DNA of 64,000 nucleotides. Origin: Sediminihaliea albiluteola. GTDB lineage: Bacteria > Pseudomonadota > Gammaproteobacteria > Pseudomonadales > Halieaceae. The DNA lies in NCBI RefSeq assembly GCF_014077625.1, contig NZ_JACFXU010000014.1, positions 186,001 through 250,000 of the forward strand. Direction: 5' to 3'. Shown here piece after piece: positions 48,513 through 57,259 of the stretch (the first letter of the stretch is position 1; every line of letters begins with the position of its first letter). The notes below the pieces were generated by a model. It was not told where the DNA came from, did not search any database, and saw only the letters and a list, made by a program, of their open reading frames with translations. The position numbers and the translations under genes are program-made.

Positions 48513-49052
48513 TCAGGCTTGGTCTTTTTTCGCGGGGCGAAACTTGAGGACCTTAAAGGTCTGACGCCCTACAGGCTCGCCATTTTGGTCGCTGAACTCG
48601 GTGACTGTTTCATAGAAATAGCCCTCGCCCAAACCGGTAGTTTTTCGCTCAGATATATTGTCGATCACAGTGCGCTGAGAGATGACATCATCTAGGCGCA
48701 GCTCACGAAAATACTCCTGAGTCGTGTCTGTTGCCACTATGCCGTTATAGCCGTGGGCATCGAGCAGGTCGATCAGCTCCACTTGGGGATCTTTAGGCCT
48801 GCCAGTGCTAGCTACTGCGTAACCAGTTTGGTTCCAAACAAAAAGCATGGTGGCCGGTGCTACTAGCTCTGCACGCTTGCCAGCGCTTGCTGCGGCTTCA
48901 TCAAGATGATTGGGGTTAGTATTACCCATCACTTCACACCAATGGCGAATCATCGGCTTGTTGACTGGGTCTGGCGCGGTGGAAGAACCACATTCACGGC
49001 CGACATAAGCATAAATTTGTGCTTCTAAGGCGGCAATATCCTCGGTAGTCAT
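48513..49052 (-). CDS. MaoC-like dehydratase, FAS1-type N-terminal domain
   Basis: 179 residues. Motif EVMGNTNPNHLDEAAASAG is the hydratase-2 region but has Asn where active enzymes have Asp (G-N instead of G-D), suggesting a structural partner for the shorter MaoC protein. First gene of the leftward pair; its start lies 147 bp from the divergent DUF35 gene with a palindromic operator between. Confidence 0.85.
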   Translation of the reverse strand: MTTEDIAALEAQIYAYVGRECGSSTAPDPVNKPMIRHWCEVMGNTNPNHLDEAAASAGKRAELVAPATMLFVWNQTGYAVASTGRPKDPQVELIDLLDAHGYNGIVATDTTQEYFRELRLDDVISQRTVIDNISERKTTGLGEGYFYETVTEFSDQNGEPVGRQTFKVLKFRPAKKDQA

Positions 49053-49101
49053 GCTGCATCTCCAGGGTTGGTTATTTAGGCCATTGCTGACATTGGCTTC
49101 A

Positions 49102-49135
49102 ACATAATTGAATTCGTATTCAATTTCAATTATGT
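49102..49135. promoter_or_regulatory. Candidate TetR operator between MaoC and DUF35 genes
   Basis: Inner palindrome TTGAATTCGTATTCAA (49108-49123) and a wider inverted repeat ACATAATTGAA (49102-49112)/TTCAATTATGT (49125-49135). The same inner motif, TTGAAT-N4-ATTCAA, recurs at 55651-55666 beside the TetR gene. Confidence 0.7.
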
Positions 49136-49199
49136 TTCACACTCACCCCATCACCTTGCGGGTGGGTATGACATAGAACACCAAACAACGAGGCTGACC

Positions 49200-49616
49200 A
49201 TGGCAAAATCGTTCCGCATGAAACCCCCGATGGGGGAAGACAATGGCTGGTGGTGGCAAGAGGCCGCTGAGGGCCGCTTGGCTATTCAACGCTGCACCCA
49301 GTGCCAGACACTACGCCACCCACCGCGCCCAGCGTGCGGAAAATGTCACTCCTTAGAGTGGGATCATCTCAGCGCTTCTGGCCGCGGTACTCTTTGCAGT
49401 TTTACCATTATGCACCACCCGCAGTTTCCGGGCTTTGACTACCCACTGATCATTATTCTGGTGGACCTTGAGGAAGGCACACGCTTCACCTCCCAGCTGA
49501 TTAACTGCGCCCCAGAGGACGTTGAATTTGGCATGGCCGTAGAGATGGTCATGCACGAGGATCCAGACGGTTTCCGTCTACCCATGTTCCAGCCAGCCAC
49601 AGGAGCCGCCTCATGA
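49200..49616 (+). CDS. DUF35 zinc-ribbon/OB-fold acyl-CoA-binding protein
   Basis: 138 residues. Zinc cysteines C32, C35, C46 and C49 (CTQC...CGKC), then an OB fold (GRGTLCSFTIMHHPQFPGFDYP). DUF35 proteins partner thiolase-fold enzymes; in steroid degradation the ChsH2 DUF35 part is needed by aldolase Ltp2. The stop overlaps the aldolase start by 4 bases, which fits a tight complex. Confidence 0.92.
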   Translation: MAKSFRMKPPMGEDNGWWWQEAAEGRLAIQRCTQCQTLRHPPRPACGKCHSLEWDHLSASGRGTLCSFTIMHHPQFPGFDYPLIIILVDLEEGTRFTSQLINCAPEDVEFGMAVEMVMHEDPDGFRLPMFQPATGAAS

Positions 49617-50782
49617 GTCACTTTTTGAAAGACAAGACAGCCATTGCCGGAATTGGCCTAACCGAGTTCTCCAAAAAGTCCGGCGTGTCCGAACTCTCCC
49701 TGGCCGCGCAGGCAACCTTAGCCGCCTGTGAGGATGCCGGTCTGTCACCCTCAGAAATCGATGGCTTTGTCAGCTATACCTTGGACTCCACAGACGAGAT
49801 CGAGCTGGCCCGCACAGTAGGCGCCAATGATCTTAAGTTGTTCACTAAGGTCAACTATGGTGGTGGTGCTGCCGTCGGTACTATCCTGCACGCAGTGATG
49901 GCTGTTGCCACTGGCGTGGCCGACAATGTGATTTGCTACCGGGCAATGAACGGTCGCTCCGGGCAGCGCATGGGCCAGGGTATTTCTGGTCAAATCGTGA
50001 GCTCCGACTTAATTCACTGGTCTTGGTACATGCCCTACGGCATGCTCACCCCCGGCTCGTGGATTGCCATGATTGCTAACAAATACATGCATCACTACGG
50101 CGTCACCAGCGAAGATTTAGGCCGCGTTGCGATATCACAGCGCAACTATGCCCAAAACAACCCGCGCGCCTTTGGCTACGGCAAGCCACTGACCATGGAA
50201 GAATACATGGCCTCTAAAATGGTTGCCGAACCGCTGCGACTCTATGACTTCTGCCAGGAAACTGACGGCGGTTGCGCCATTCTTATCACTAGTGCCGAAC
50301 GCGCTCGCGATCTAAAGCAAAAGCCCGCAGTGATTCGCGGCGTGGTACAGGCCTCTACCCAGGGTCAGGAGCAGATGACCAGCTTCTACCGCGAAGAACT
50401 GGACTCACTGCCAGAAATGGAGATGGCGGCTCGCTTAGTCTATGAGCAAAGTGGTTTGGGGCCAGACGACATCAACGCGGCCTGCCTCTATGATGCCTTC
50501 ACTTCAGAAATCATCATGCAGCTTGAAAGCTTTGGCTTCTGCGGCCGCGGCGAAGGCAAAGATATGGTCCGCGAGGGCGCCCTAGATATCGACGGCCGCC
50601 TGCCCAACAATACTCACGGCGGACTTCTCTCGGAAGCCTATATCCACGGCATGAATAATATCGCTGAGGGTGCCCGTCTAGTTCGCGGTAGCTCGACCAA
50701 CCAGCCCAAAAATGTAGAGCATGTCCTAGTGAGCAGCGGTGTTGGCGTACCTACTGGCGCGTTGATTCTCGGCCAAGACTAG
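49613..50782 (+). CDS. Ltp2-like thiolase-fold aldolase
   Basis: 389 residues of the SCP-x/lipid-transfer thiolase branch. The usual nucleophilic Cys position reads NYGGGAAVG (81-89), with no cysteine, so it should not act as a thiolase. Y293 (CLYDAFTSE) and Y343 (SEAYIHG) fall within one residue of the tyrosines I recall as catalytic in the Ltp2-ChsH2(DUF35) aldolase (Y294 and Y344). Likely reaction: retro-aldol release of a propionyl-CoA from a beta-hydroxyacyl-CoA on a ring. Substrate (sterol, bile acid, other terpenoid) is not known. Confidence 0.88.
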   Translation: MSHFLKDKTAIAGIGLTEFSKKSGVSELSLAAQATLAACEDAGLSPSEIDGFVSYTLDSTDEIELARTVGANDLKLFTKVNYGGGAAVGTILHAVMAVATGVADNVICYRAMNGRSGQRMGQGISGQIVSSDLIHWSWYMPYGMLTPGSWIAMIANKYMHHYGVTSEDLGRVAISQRNYAQNNPRAFGYGKPLTMEEYMASKMVAEPLRLYDFCQETDGGCAILITSAERARDLKQKPAVIRGVVQASTQGQEQMTSFYREELDSLPEMEMAARLVYEQSGLGPDDINAACLYDAFTSEIIMQLESFGFCGRGEGKDMVREGALDIDGRLPNNTHGGLLSEAYIHGMNNIAEGARLVRGSSTNQPKNVEHVLVSSGVGVPTGALILGQD

Positions 50783-50795
50783 CTAGCAGCTCACA

Positions 50796-50890
50796 AGGCA
50801 AGCGAGCTTTCTTCATGGCTGTGCCGCTGGAGTGCCGGCAAACTGCTTGGGCAATGCTCTGCCCAAGCAGAGAAGAACGCTAGCTTGCTT
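50796..50890. repeat. Large imperfect cruciform
   Basis: Inner hairpin CTGCTTGGGCA (50843-50853), loop ATGCTC, TGCCCAAGCAG (50860-50870), 11 perfect pairs. Around it, about 50796-50814 matches the reverse complement of 50872-50890 at 16 of 19 bases. No T run. Sits in the 223-bp gap after the aldolase gene; could be a terminator, an RNA stabiliser or a small mobile repeat. Confidence 0.6.
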
Positions 50891-51005
50891 ATCTTGGCGA
50901 AGGCGAGAGCTCCCTTCACAGGAACCCTATCCAGCAGCCATTATGCCCCCATAGCCGCTACACAAAGCGATAAAAACCTCAGTGCAAGTTACAAGGGGAT
51001 TAAGA

Positions 51006-52043
51006 ATGTTTAAGGTCTATGCCACCACCCCAGAAACCATGGGCCCCGAAGCCATTGGCGAGCACGCCAAGCGCGCTGAGGCGATGGGCTTTGATGGCCT
51101 ACAGGTACCAGATGCCGTACACGATGGCCTAGTGCTGGCCACCCTTGCCCTGCAGGCAACTGAGCGGCTAATTGTTGGCACCTCGGTGCTAGTAGCCTTT
51201 CCGCGCAGCCCAATGACCGTAGCGGTCGCAGCTTGGGACTTGCAGCGTCTTTCCAAAGGGCGCTTCGAACTCGGCTTAGGCACCCAGATTCGCCAGAATA
51301 TTGAGCAGCGCTACTCTGCAAAATGGCTGGCACCCGTAGCTCAAATGCGTGAGTACCTGGAGGCCCTGAAAGCCATCTTTCACAGCTTCGAAAGTGGAGA
51401 GCGCCTAGACTACCGCGGTGAACACTACAGCTTCACCCGCTTACAACCTTTCTTCAATCCCGGTCCGCTAGAGTATCCAGCGCCACCACTCTACTGCGGT
51501 GCGGTAGGCCCTCTGATGACACGCATGGTCGGCAGCACAGCGAGCGGCATGATCACCCACCCCACCAACACCCCCCCGCGCTATATCCGTGAAGTTTGCC
51601 TGCCGCGCCTGCAGGCAGGTTTTGACCAAGCGGGTCGCAAGACTGAAGACTTCCAGCTCATACTCGGCTCACTGCTTGCCACCGGTCGCGACGATGCGAC
51701 AGTGGCCCGGGAATGGGAAAAGCAGCGCCAAAGGCTGGCATTTCTTTACTCGACCCCGGCCTATTGGCCGAGCTTAGAGTTATTTGGCTGGCAAGATCGC
51801 GGCGAACACTTGCTGTCGCTAACACGCGAGGGGCGCTGGCAAGATCTTGCCGCAGTGGTAGACGATAAAATGCTAGAGGCCTTTGTGCCCCGTGGGCGCT
51901 ATGAGCAAATAGCTAAGCTATTGCAGACTCGCTACGCCGGACTAGCCAGTGCACTGACCTTCCCGATCCCCGACGATCCTGCCGACGACGAAGCTGCAGC
52001 CAAAGCAATAGCCGAACTCAAAGGCAGTGCTAGCTCCCTTTAA
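51006..52043 (+). CDS. LLM-class flavin/F420 oxidoreductase (TIGR03617-like)
   Basis: 345 residues from ATG 51006 (AAGGGGATTAAGA upstream). Luciferase-like barrel: IGEHAKRAEAMGFDGLQVPDAVHDG, LIVGTSVLVAFPRSPM, RFELGLGTQIRQNIEQRY. Resembles the TIGR03617 group, common in actinobacterial and proteobacterial steroid/lipid clusters. Cofactor FMN or F420 cannot be told from sequence. Convergent with the acyl-CoA ligase. Confidence 0.88.
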   Translation: MFKVYATTPETMGPEAIGEHAKRAEAMGFDGLQVPDAVHDGLVLATLALQATERLIVGTSVLVAFPRSPMTVAVAAWDLQRLSKGRFELGLGTQIRQNIEQRYSAKWLAPVAQMREYLEALKAIFHSFESGERLDYRGEHYSFTRLQPFFNPGPLEYPAPPLYCGAVGPLMTRMVGSTASGMITHPTNTPPRYIREVCLPRLQAGFDQAGRKTEDFQLILGSLLATGRDDATVAREWEKQRQRLAFLYSTPAYWPSLELFGWQDRGEHLLSLTREGRWQDLAAVVDDKMLEAFVPRGRYEQIAKLLQTRYAGLASALTFPIPDDPADDEAAAKAIAELKGSASSL

Positions 52044-52132
52044 GGTCAGTTATATTAGCTACAGAGACAGCGATCGAGCTGCAAAGCGCCTAAGCGACGC
52101 AGCCCTTAGCTTTATCGAGAACTGCAACACTC

Positions 52133-52157
52133 CGGTGCCCCACAGAAAGGGGCACCG
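52133..52157. terminator. Hairpin between convergent genes
   Basis: CGGTGCCCC (52133-52141), loop ACAGAAA, GGGGCACCG (52149-52157): 9 perfect pairs, no T run. Placed between the LLM and acyl-CoA ligase stops, so probably a shared transcript end. Confidence 0.55.
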
Positions 52158-52175
52158 AAACACAACAAAGCGCCT

Positions 52176-53780
52176 TTAACGTTCGGCCTTGAAGCCCGCT
52201 GCTTGAGCATCCCAAGTCTTCGCCGTGAGGCCTTTGTCTCTGAGTTTGAATTTCTGCACCTTGTTGGTGGGCGTATAAGGCAGCTCATCAACAAACTCAA
52301 TAAAGCGCGGCACAAAGAAATACGGCGCGTTGTCATTGATGTACTGGGCAAGCTCCTGCTCACTCAGCTGCACACCTGGACGTAGGATCACATCGAGCTT
52401 TAACTCTGTTTCCGACTCTAGGATATCGCTGGGAACACCAAAAGCTGCGCAGTCGGCAATCCCCGGGTGCTTTTTAGCGACTAGCTCCACCTCAAATGTG
52501 GAGATATTGCGCCCCTTAAGACGGACTGCATCCTTCTTCCGATCGGCGAAGTAATAATAGCCATCCTCTTTCTTGCGCAGCATATCACCGGTTTTATACC
52601 ACTCACCCTCAAAAGCCTTTGCCGTTGCTTCCGGGTCATCAAAGTAACCGCTGAAAATCACATAGGGCTTCAAAGGCTTAACCCAGAGCTCTCCGGCCTC
52701 ACCGTCTGGCACATCATTGCCATCGTCATCGACTAAACGTGCTTCCAGTGCTGGTGAGGGCAAACCGCAACTACCTGGCGGGGGCGCCGCTTGCCCCGGC
52801 ATCGTTACCACCAGCTGCATCGCCTCACTCTGACCTAAGCCCTGAGGCATGAGTTCAAGGTTAAAACGCTTACTGAATGGCTCGGCAATATCCGGCGGCA
52901 TCGGCACTGCCATCAGCTTGCGCAGGCTGTGCTTAGCGTCATCAGGCTTTTCCGGAGTATTCCAAAGGAAGATGTGCATAGCGCCGACAGTAAAGCTCTG
53001 TGTCGCCCCATAGTAATCTACGCGCTCCCAGAAGTTGCTCACCGAGAAAGCGGGGTCTACCGCGAGCGGCACTCCAACGATCAGTGATCGCAGAATAGAG
53101 GTTACCCAAGCTGCCGAATTATACATCGGCAGAACAGAGTAAATTACATCGCCGTCTTGCGTGCCAAATTGTGCGTCACCTGATTCCACTGCATTGAACC
53201 AAACGTTATGGCTCTGCATCACACCTTTGGAGCGACCAGTGGTGCCAGAGGTCCACAGCACAGCACTGGTGTCACCGTAAGTCATGCCAGTCATATCAGG
53301 TTCAGCAGCACCTTCCCGATACAAGCTGTCGAAAGGAGTCGACTCGGGCAAGGCGCTATTATCTCCCAGGACGACTAAGTGTTTGAGTTCCAAATCATCA
53401 CGCACCTGAGCCACTCGCGCTGCATGCTCAGCATCAGTGACCAGAATATGCGGGCGACTTCGGTTAATGGTCTCAGATAGCCAGCTGCCCTTATAGTCCC
53501 CGTTAATCGGGACCCACATAGCGCCTAGCTTATTGGCAGCTAGGGCAAGAAACACAACCTCTGGGGCGCTACCCATATAGAAAGCTATGCGCGACTCCTG
53601 CTCTAGACCCAGCTCAGCAAAACCTGCGGCCAGTTCGTTGACTCGCTGATTAGCTTCGGCAAAGGTATAGCGCGTTTCGCCAAACATAATAAAAATTGCA
53701 TCTGGCTGCTGTTCAGCCTGCATGCTTAAAGCTCGGCCTAAATGTCGATCTTCAAGGTTTTTAAAGCTCAGTACGTTCAC
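52176..53780 (-). CDS. AMP-forming acyl-CoA synthetase
   Basis: 534 residues of the ANL family. P-loop LWTSGTTGRSKGV (175-187), YKTGDM, the hinge region FADRKKDAVRLKGRNIS, and the catalytic lysine K510 (TNKVQKFKLR). Activates a carboxylic acid to its CoA ester. By context it would load the side-chain acid used by the dehydrogenases encoded just upstream (64 bp) in the same direction. Confidence 0.93.
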   Translation of the reverse strand: MNVLSFKNLEDRHLGRALSMQAEQQPDAIFIMFGETRYTFAEANQRVNELAAGFAELGLEQESRIAFYMGSAPEVVFLALAANKLGAMWVPINGDYKGSWLSETINRSRPHILVTDAEHAARVAQVRDDLELKHLVVLGDNSALPESTPFDSLYREGAAEPDMTGMTYGDTSAVLWTSGTTGRSKGVMQSHNVWFNAVESGDAQFGTQDGDVIYSVLPMYNSAAWVTSILRSLIVGVPLAVDPAFSVSNFWERVDYYGATQSFTVGAMHIFLWNTPEKPDDAKHSLRKLMAVPMPPDIAEPFSKRFNLELMPQGLGQSEAMQLVVTMPGQAAPPPGSCGLPSPALEARLVDDDGNDVPDGEAGELWVKPLKPYVIFSGYFDDPEATAKAFEGEWYKTGDMLRKKEDGYYYFADRKKDAVRLKGRNISTFEVELVAKKHPGIADCAAFGVPSDILESETELKLDVILRPGVQLSEQELAQYINDNAPYFFVPRFIEFVDELPYTPTNKVQKFKLRDKGLTAKTWDAQAAGFKAER

Positions 53781-53844
53781 GTGGTGATGCTCCTTATTCT
53801 ATCTATCTGCCTATCTGCATAATCCAGCAGAGATGCCAGCTACT

Positions 53845-54885
53845 TTAAACCGTCATACCTGCACTTGGGTTTTTCGCCAAGTACTCGCCCATTGCAGCCA
53901 ACTGTTGTCCCGCACCGCCTAGATCAAACTCCAGCTGTTTTGACCAAAGGAAGAAGCGGTGGATTGGATAGTCCAGATCAGCGCCGATACCACCGTGTAG
54001 ATGCTGAGCAGTATGACTAATACGATGCGACATCTCACAGGCCCACCAGCGACTTGCTCCAGCCTGAAGTGTAGCATCGAGGCCTTCACTGATTCGCCAC
54101 ATCGCGCCGTCTAGTACAGCGCGCAGTGCTTCGATATCGATATAGCCATTTGCAGCGCGATGAGAAACCGCCTGGAAGGCTGCTATGGGCTTATTAAACT
54201 GCTTGCGCTCTGTTGTGTAAGTAGCTGTGCGCTGCAAGGCCTCTTCGGCCACACCGAGCTGCACTGCCGCAGTCGCCACCTGAAGCCGTTGCTTGAGCTG
54301 GGCAACCAGCTCGGTGCCACCAAGTCGAATAACCGGCACATCTTTGAGCGCTAGCGTAGCTGCAGGGCGGCTATTAGTGCCGCGCTCTGCTGTCAAAGTC
54401 ACCCCTGAGGCAGCAGGATCAAAAGCAACCAGCTCATCACCGGCTGCACTAACAATCAGTGCGGCGCCACTGGCATAGGGCACCTGCGCTAGGGTGCCAG
54501 TGATCTGATCGCCTGAAAGCTGGGGGCCATCAGCTAAATTAAGTGCTAAATATGCATCACCGGCGACCACCGCTGCGAGTGACTCATGCTGTCCCGCCGC
54601 ATCTAGCGCCCAAGCGGCAAGCAGAGTTTCTCGCAAGGGAATCGGCGCCAACACCGCGCCCATTTCACGCAAGACCAAACACTCAGCAATGAAGTCCATC
54701 TCTGAACCACCCGCTGCCTCTGAGAGTCCCAGGCCGATAAGGCCGGACTCGCCGAGGATTTTCCACAGCGCAGTATCGGGATTCGCCGGCCCCGCCGCGT
54801 GATAGCTGTCGGTTACCTGGTCGCGAAAAATCTGGCGCGCCAAGTCGGCGATGGTGCTTTGATCACTGGACAGTGAAAAATTCAT
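53845..54885 (-). CDS. Acyl-CoA dehydrogenase, small-subunit type
   Basis: 346 residues, shorter than usual ACADs (about 380-390). Contains AAGGSEMDFIAECLVLREMG and HLHGGIGADLDYPIHRFFLW, the pattern of the partner subunit in alpha2beta2 steroid dehydrogenases (ChsE1/Scd-type). Start overlaps the TetR stop (ATGA). Partner is probably the dehydrogenase at 55712, read from the divergent promoter. Confidence 0.88.
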   Translation of the reverse strand: MNFSLSSDQSTIADLARQIFRDQVTDSYHAAGPANPDTALWKILGESGLIGLGLSEAAGGSEMDFIAECLVLREMGAVLAPIPLRETLLAAWALDAAGQHESLAAVVAGDAYLALNLADGPQLSGDQITGTLAQVPYASGAALIVSAAGDELVAFDPAASGVTLTAERGTNSRPAATLALKDVPVIRLGGTELVAQLKQRLQVATAAVQLGVAEEALQRTATYTTERKQFNKPIAAFQAVSHRAANGYIDIEALRAVLDGAMWRISEGLDATLQAGASRWWACEMSHRISHTAQHLHGGIGADLDYPIHRFFLWSKQLEFDLGGAGQQLAAMGEYLAKNPSAGMTV

Positions 54886-55619
54886 GCTAAGTCTCCCTTG
54901 CAGGCTTGGTCACTGTGCTCAGGAGAGGACGAGTGACGCTTGATGGTCAGTATGCGGGATGCGTAACGCAATTGCTCTTTTGGTGGATTACAGGCAAACA
55001 AACTCCGATATTGGAGCACGGCCAGCCATTCTGCGAGCTCTTCTTCGGAAAGTTGCAGGGCAAGCAGTGGCGAATCTCGTTCGATATAGTATTCGCGCAG
55101 TAAATCTTGGCCGATACCACTGAGGCCGTAAACAATCAGTCGAGCCTCATCGGCGCTCAGTTCACTGTCTGGAAACACAAAAGGAAAGACATCAACCAGC
55201 AGCTCTAAACGCTTGTAGTAAGAGGCGTTCCAACGCTTCCGAAAGTCTGGGTCATCGGCACAAAACTGGTGGATACAGCGCATGATACCCGGGTGCTCGG
55301 CGTGGTTGCGCACAGCAAAACGGTAGTGAGAGCGCAGGCGGTTGAACCAATCCCCCTTGCTCACATCCCGCTCAATCACCTCAGTTGCTTCGGCCTTAGC
55401 TATATGTTCTTCAAGTATTTCCTCGACAAGGCTACGCAGATCACTGTAATAATGATGAAAGAGTCCAGCTGCAACACCTGCTTCAGCGGTAACATCCTTA
55501 ATACGAAGCTGGTGATAACCCGCACGATCGAGCACCGCGATGGCGGCATTCTTTAAACGCTCCCGTGCTAGCTCGCCCTTGGCGCGCCGTCCGACTCTTT
55601 GCGTGCTGACTGTGGACAT
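54882..55619 (-). CDS. TetR-family regulator of the acyl-CoA cluster
   Basis: 245 residues; ATG 55619 with GGGAGG five bases upstream (a GTG directly before it is less likely). N-terminal helix-turn-helix: AGYHQLRIKDVTAEAGVAAGLFHHYYSD (about 33-60). The large C-terminal ligand domain could bind an acyl-CoA. Sits beside the palindrome at 55644-55679 and is co-transcribed with the small dehydrogenase and the ligase, so it likely represses its own operon and the divergent one. Confidence 0.92.
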   Translation of the reverse strand: MSTVSTQRVGRRAKGELARERLKNAAIAVLDRAGYHQLRIKDVTAEAGVAAGLFHHYYSDLRSLVEEILEEHIAKAEATEVIERDVSKGDWFNRLRSHYRFAVRNHAEHPGIMRCIHQFCADDPDFRKRWNASYYKRLELLVDVFPFVFPDSELSADEARLIVYGLSGIGQDLLREYYIERDSPLLALQLSEEELAEWLAVLQYRSLFACNPPKEQLRYASRILTIKRHSSSPEHSDQACKGDLA

Positions 55620-55643
55620 CACAACCTCCCTAGATTGGGAGCA

Positions 55644-55679
55644 ATTATTATTGAATTTGGATTCAAGATCAATAATAAT
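55644..55679. promoter_or_regulatory. Candidate TetR operator at the TetR/dehydrogenase promoter
   Basis: Inner palindrome TTGAATTTGGATTCAA (55651-55666) plus a wider inverted repeat ATTATTATTGA (55644-55654)/TCAATAATAAT (55669-55679). The geometry, including the 3-bp offset between the inner and outer centres, is the same as at 49102-49135. Confidence 0.75.
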
Positions 55680-55711
55680 CCCCTAACACTGTGCAGGCAG
55701 GAAATTAAGCT

Positions 55712-56887
55712 GTGTATATTGAGCATACTGAAGAACAGAAAGCACTGCGTCAGGAACTGCGAAGCTACTTCCGCTCCCTGATGACCCCCGAGCTGATCGA
55801 GGCGACCCGCAGCAACGAAGGGGGCGATGCCTATAAATCGGTGATCCGACAAATTGGTCAGGACGGTTGGCTAGCCCTCGGCTGGCCAAAAGAGTACGGC
55901 GGCCAAGGCCGCGGCCCCATGGATCAAATGATCTTCTTCGAAGAAGCTCAGTTCGCCAACGCACCACTGCCCTTTGTGACCATTAATACCGTCGCTCCGG
56001 CGATCATGGCCCACGGTTCTGAAGAGCACAAAAAGTTCTTCCTGCCAAAAATTGCTGCCGGCGACTTACATTTTGCTATCGGCTACTCCGAGCCCGGAGC
56101 TGGTACCGATCTGGCGTCACTCAAAACCACCGCGCAGCTCGAAGGGGACACCTGGAAGATCAATGGCACCAAGGTTTTTACCTCTAGTGCCGAAGCGGCA
56201 GATTACGTCTGGCTCGCTGCTCGCACCGATCTCGAAGCATCGAGACCTCACGCGGGTATTTCCATCTTTATGGTGGCTACCGACCAGCCCGGCTTTAGCT
56301 ATTCACCGATTCATACCGTGGGCGATGTGCGGACCAACGTCAGTTACTACACCGACGTCACCTGCCCAAACGATATGATTTGTGGCTCACTGAACCAGGG
56401 CTGGAGGCTGATCACCTCACAGCTCAACCACGAGCGAGTCGGCCTAGCTGCTATTGGCATTTATGCTTATGACATCTACCAGCAGGTTCTCCAGTGGGCC
56501 AGCGATACAGATGCTAGTGGAGAGAGAGCAATAGACAAACCCTGGGTGCAGCGCGCCCTCGCGGAAGCTTACGCGCGACTAGAAGCCATGCGCCTGATGA
56601 CTTGGCGTATGGTGTGGAGCATGGAGCATGGCGAGCCTGAAGTGGCCTACGCCTCCGCCATGAAAGCCTTTAGCACCGAGGGCTTGATCGAAGTCTACCG
56701 ACTGCTGATGGACGCCGTGGGGCCAGCTAGCACCCTGCACCGCGATAGCCCCGGGGCTGCCATTCGCGGCGAGCTTGAGGCTGAGTACCGCCAGTGTCAG
56801 ATCAACACCTTTGGCGGCGGCGTGGTCGAAGTAATGCGGGATCTTGTCGCTGCCTTTGGCCTGAACATGCGAGCTTACAGCCGTTAA
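55712..56887 (+). CDS. Acyl-CoA dehydrogenase, large-subunit type
   Basis: 391 residues from GTG 55712. FAD-site motifs AIGYSEPGAGTDLASLKTTA (about 126-145) and WKINGTKVFTSSAEAADYVWLAAR, and C-terminal NTFGGGVVEVMRDLVAAFGL. Like FadE/ChsE2-type subunits that pair with a short partner. Oxidises the acyl-CoA to the enoyl-CoA. First and only gene of the rightward transcript from the TetR operator region. Confidence 0.92.
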   Translation: MYIEHTEEQKALRQELRSYFRSLMTPELIEATRSNEGGDAYKSVIRQIGQDGWLALGWPKEYGGQGRGPMDQMIFFEEAQFANAPLPFVTINTVAPAIMAHGSEEHKKFFLPKIAAGDLHFAIGYSEPGAGTDLASLKTTAQLEGDTWKINGTKVFTSSAEAADYVWLAARTDLEASRPHAGISIFMVATDQPGFSYSPIHTVGDVRTNVSYYTDVTCPNDMICGSLNQGWRLITSQLNHERVGLAAIGIYAYDIYQQVLQWASDTDASGERAIDKPWVQRALAEAYARLEAMRLMTWRMVWSMEHGEPEVAYASAMKAFSTEGLIEVYRLLMDAVGPASTLHRDSPGAAIRGELEAEYRQCQINTFGGGVVEVMRDLVAAFGLNMRAYSR

Positions 56888-57259
56888 ACTAGCCGTAATA
56901 TTGCACTAGAAAGCCATGCCATCTGCTGTGATAAAACACATTGCAGCAGATGGCCCAGCGAAAAATATAAACCGCTGCCCAACCTCAATTAGCCCTGTAT
57001 CTCATTAGCCAACAGCGTCTTAATCAGGCGCTTTATCAGGCATTAGCAAATCCCCAAGACCTGCCCGGCAGGGCAAGCACAAGCCAATACCTAGCCCCAC
57101 CGCTAAACCCTTACTTGCACAGTTCCTGTGCCGGATTTTTGTCATTGATAACAATTAAAAAAATGCATGATAAAAAATGCAGAAAGTGCTAAATGCAGCT
57201 CAAAAAACCCTGTGTAAGCATCCGGTTTATCAACTTTGCTATATCAGATAGGCCCCTAG
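56888..57259. other. 372-bp gap with one hairpin
   Basis: Holds a hairpin GCCATCTGCTG (56918-56928)/CAGCAGATGGC (56944-56954), 11 perfect pairs, just after the dehydrogenase stop, probably its transcript end. No other gene or RNA is evident. Confidence 0.5.
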
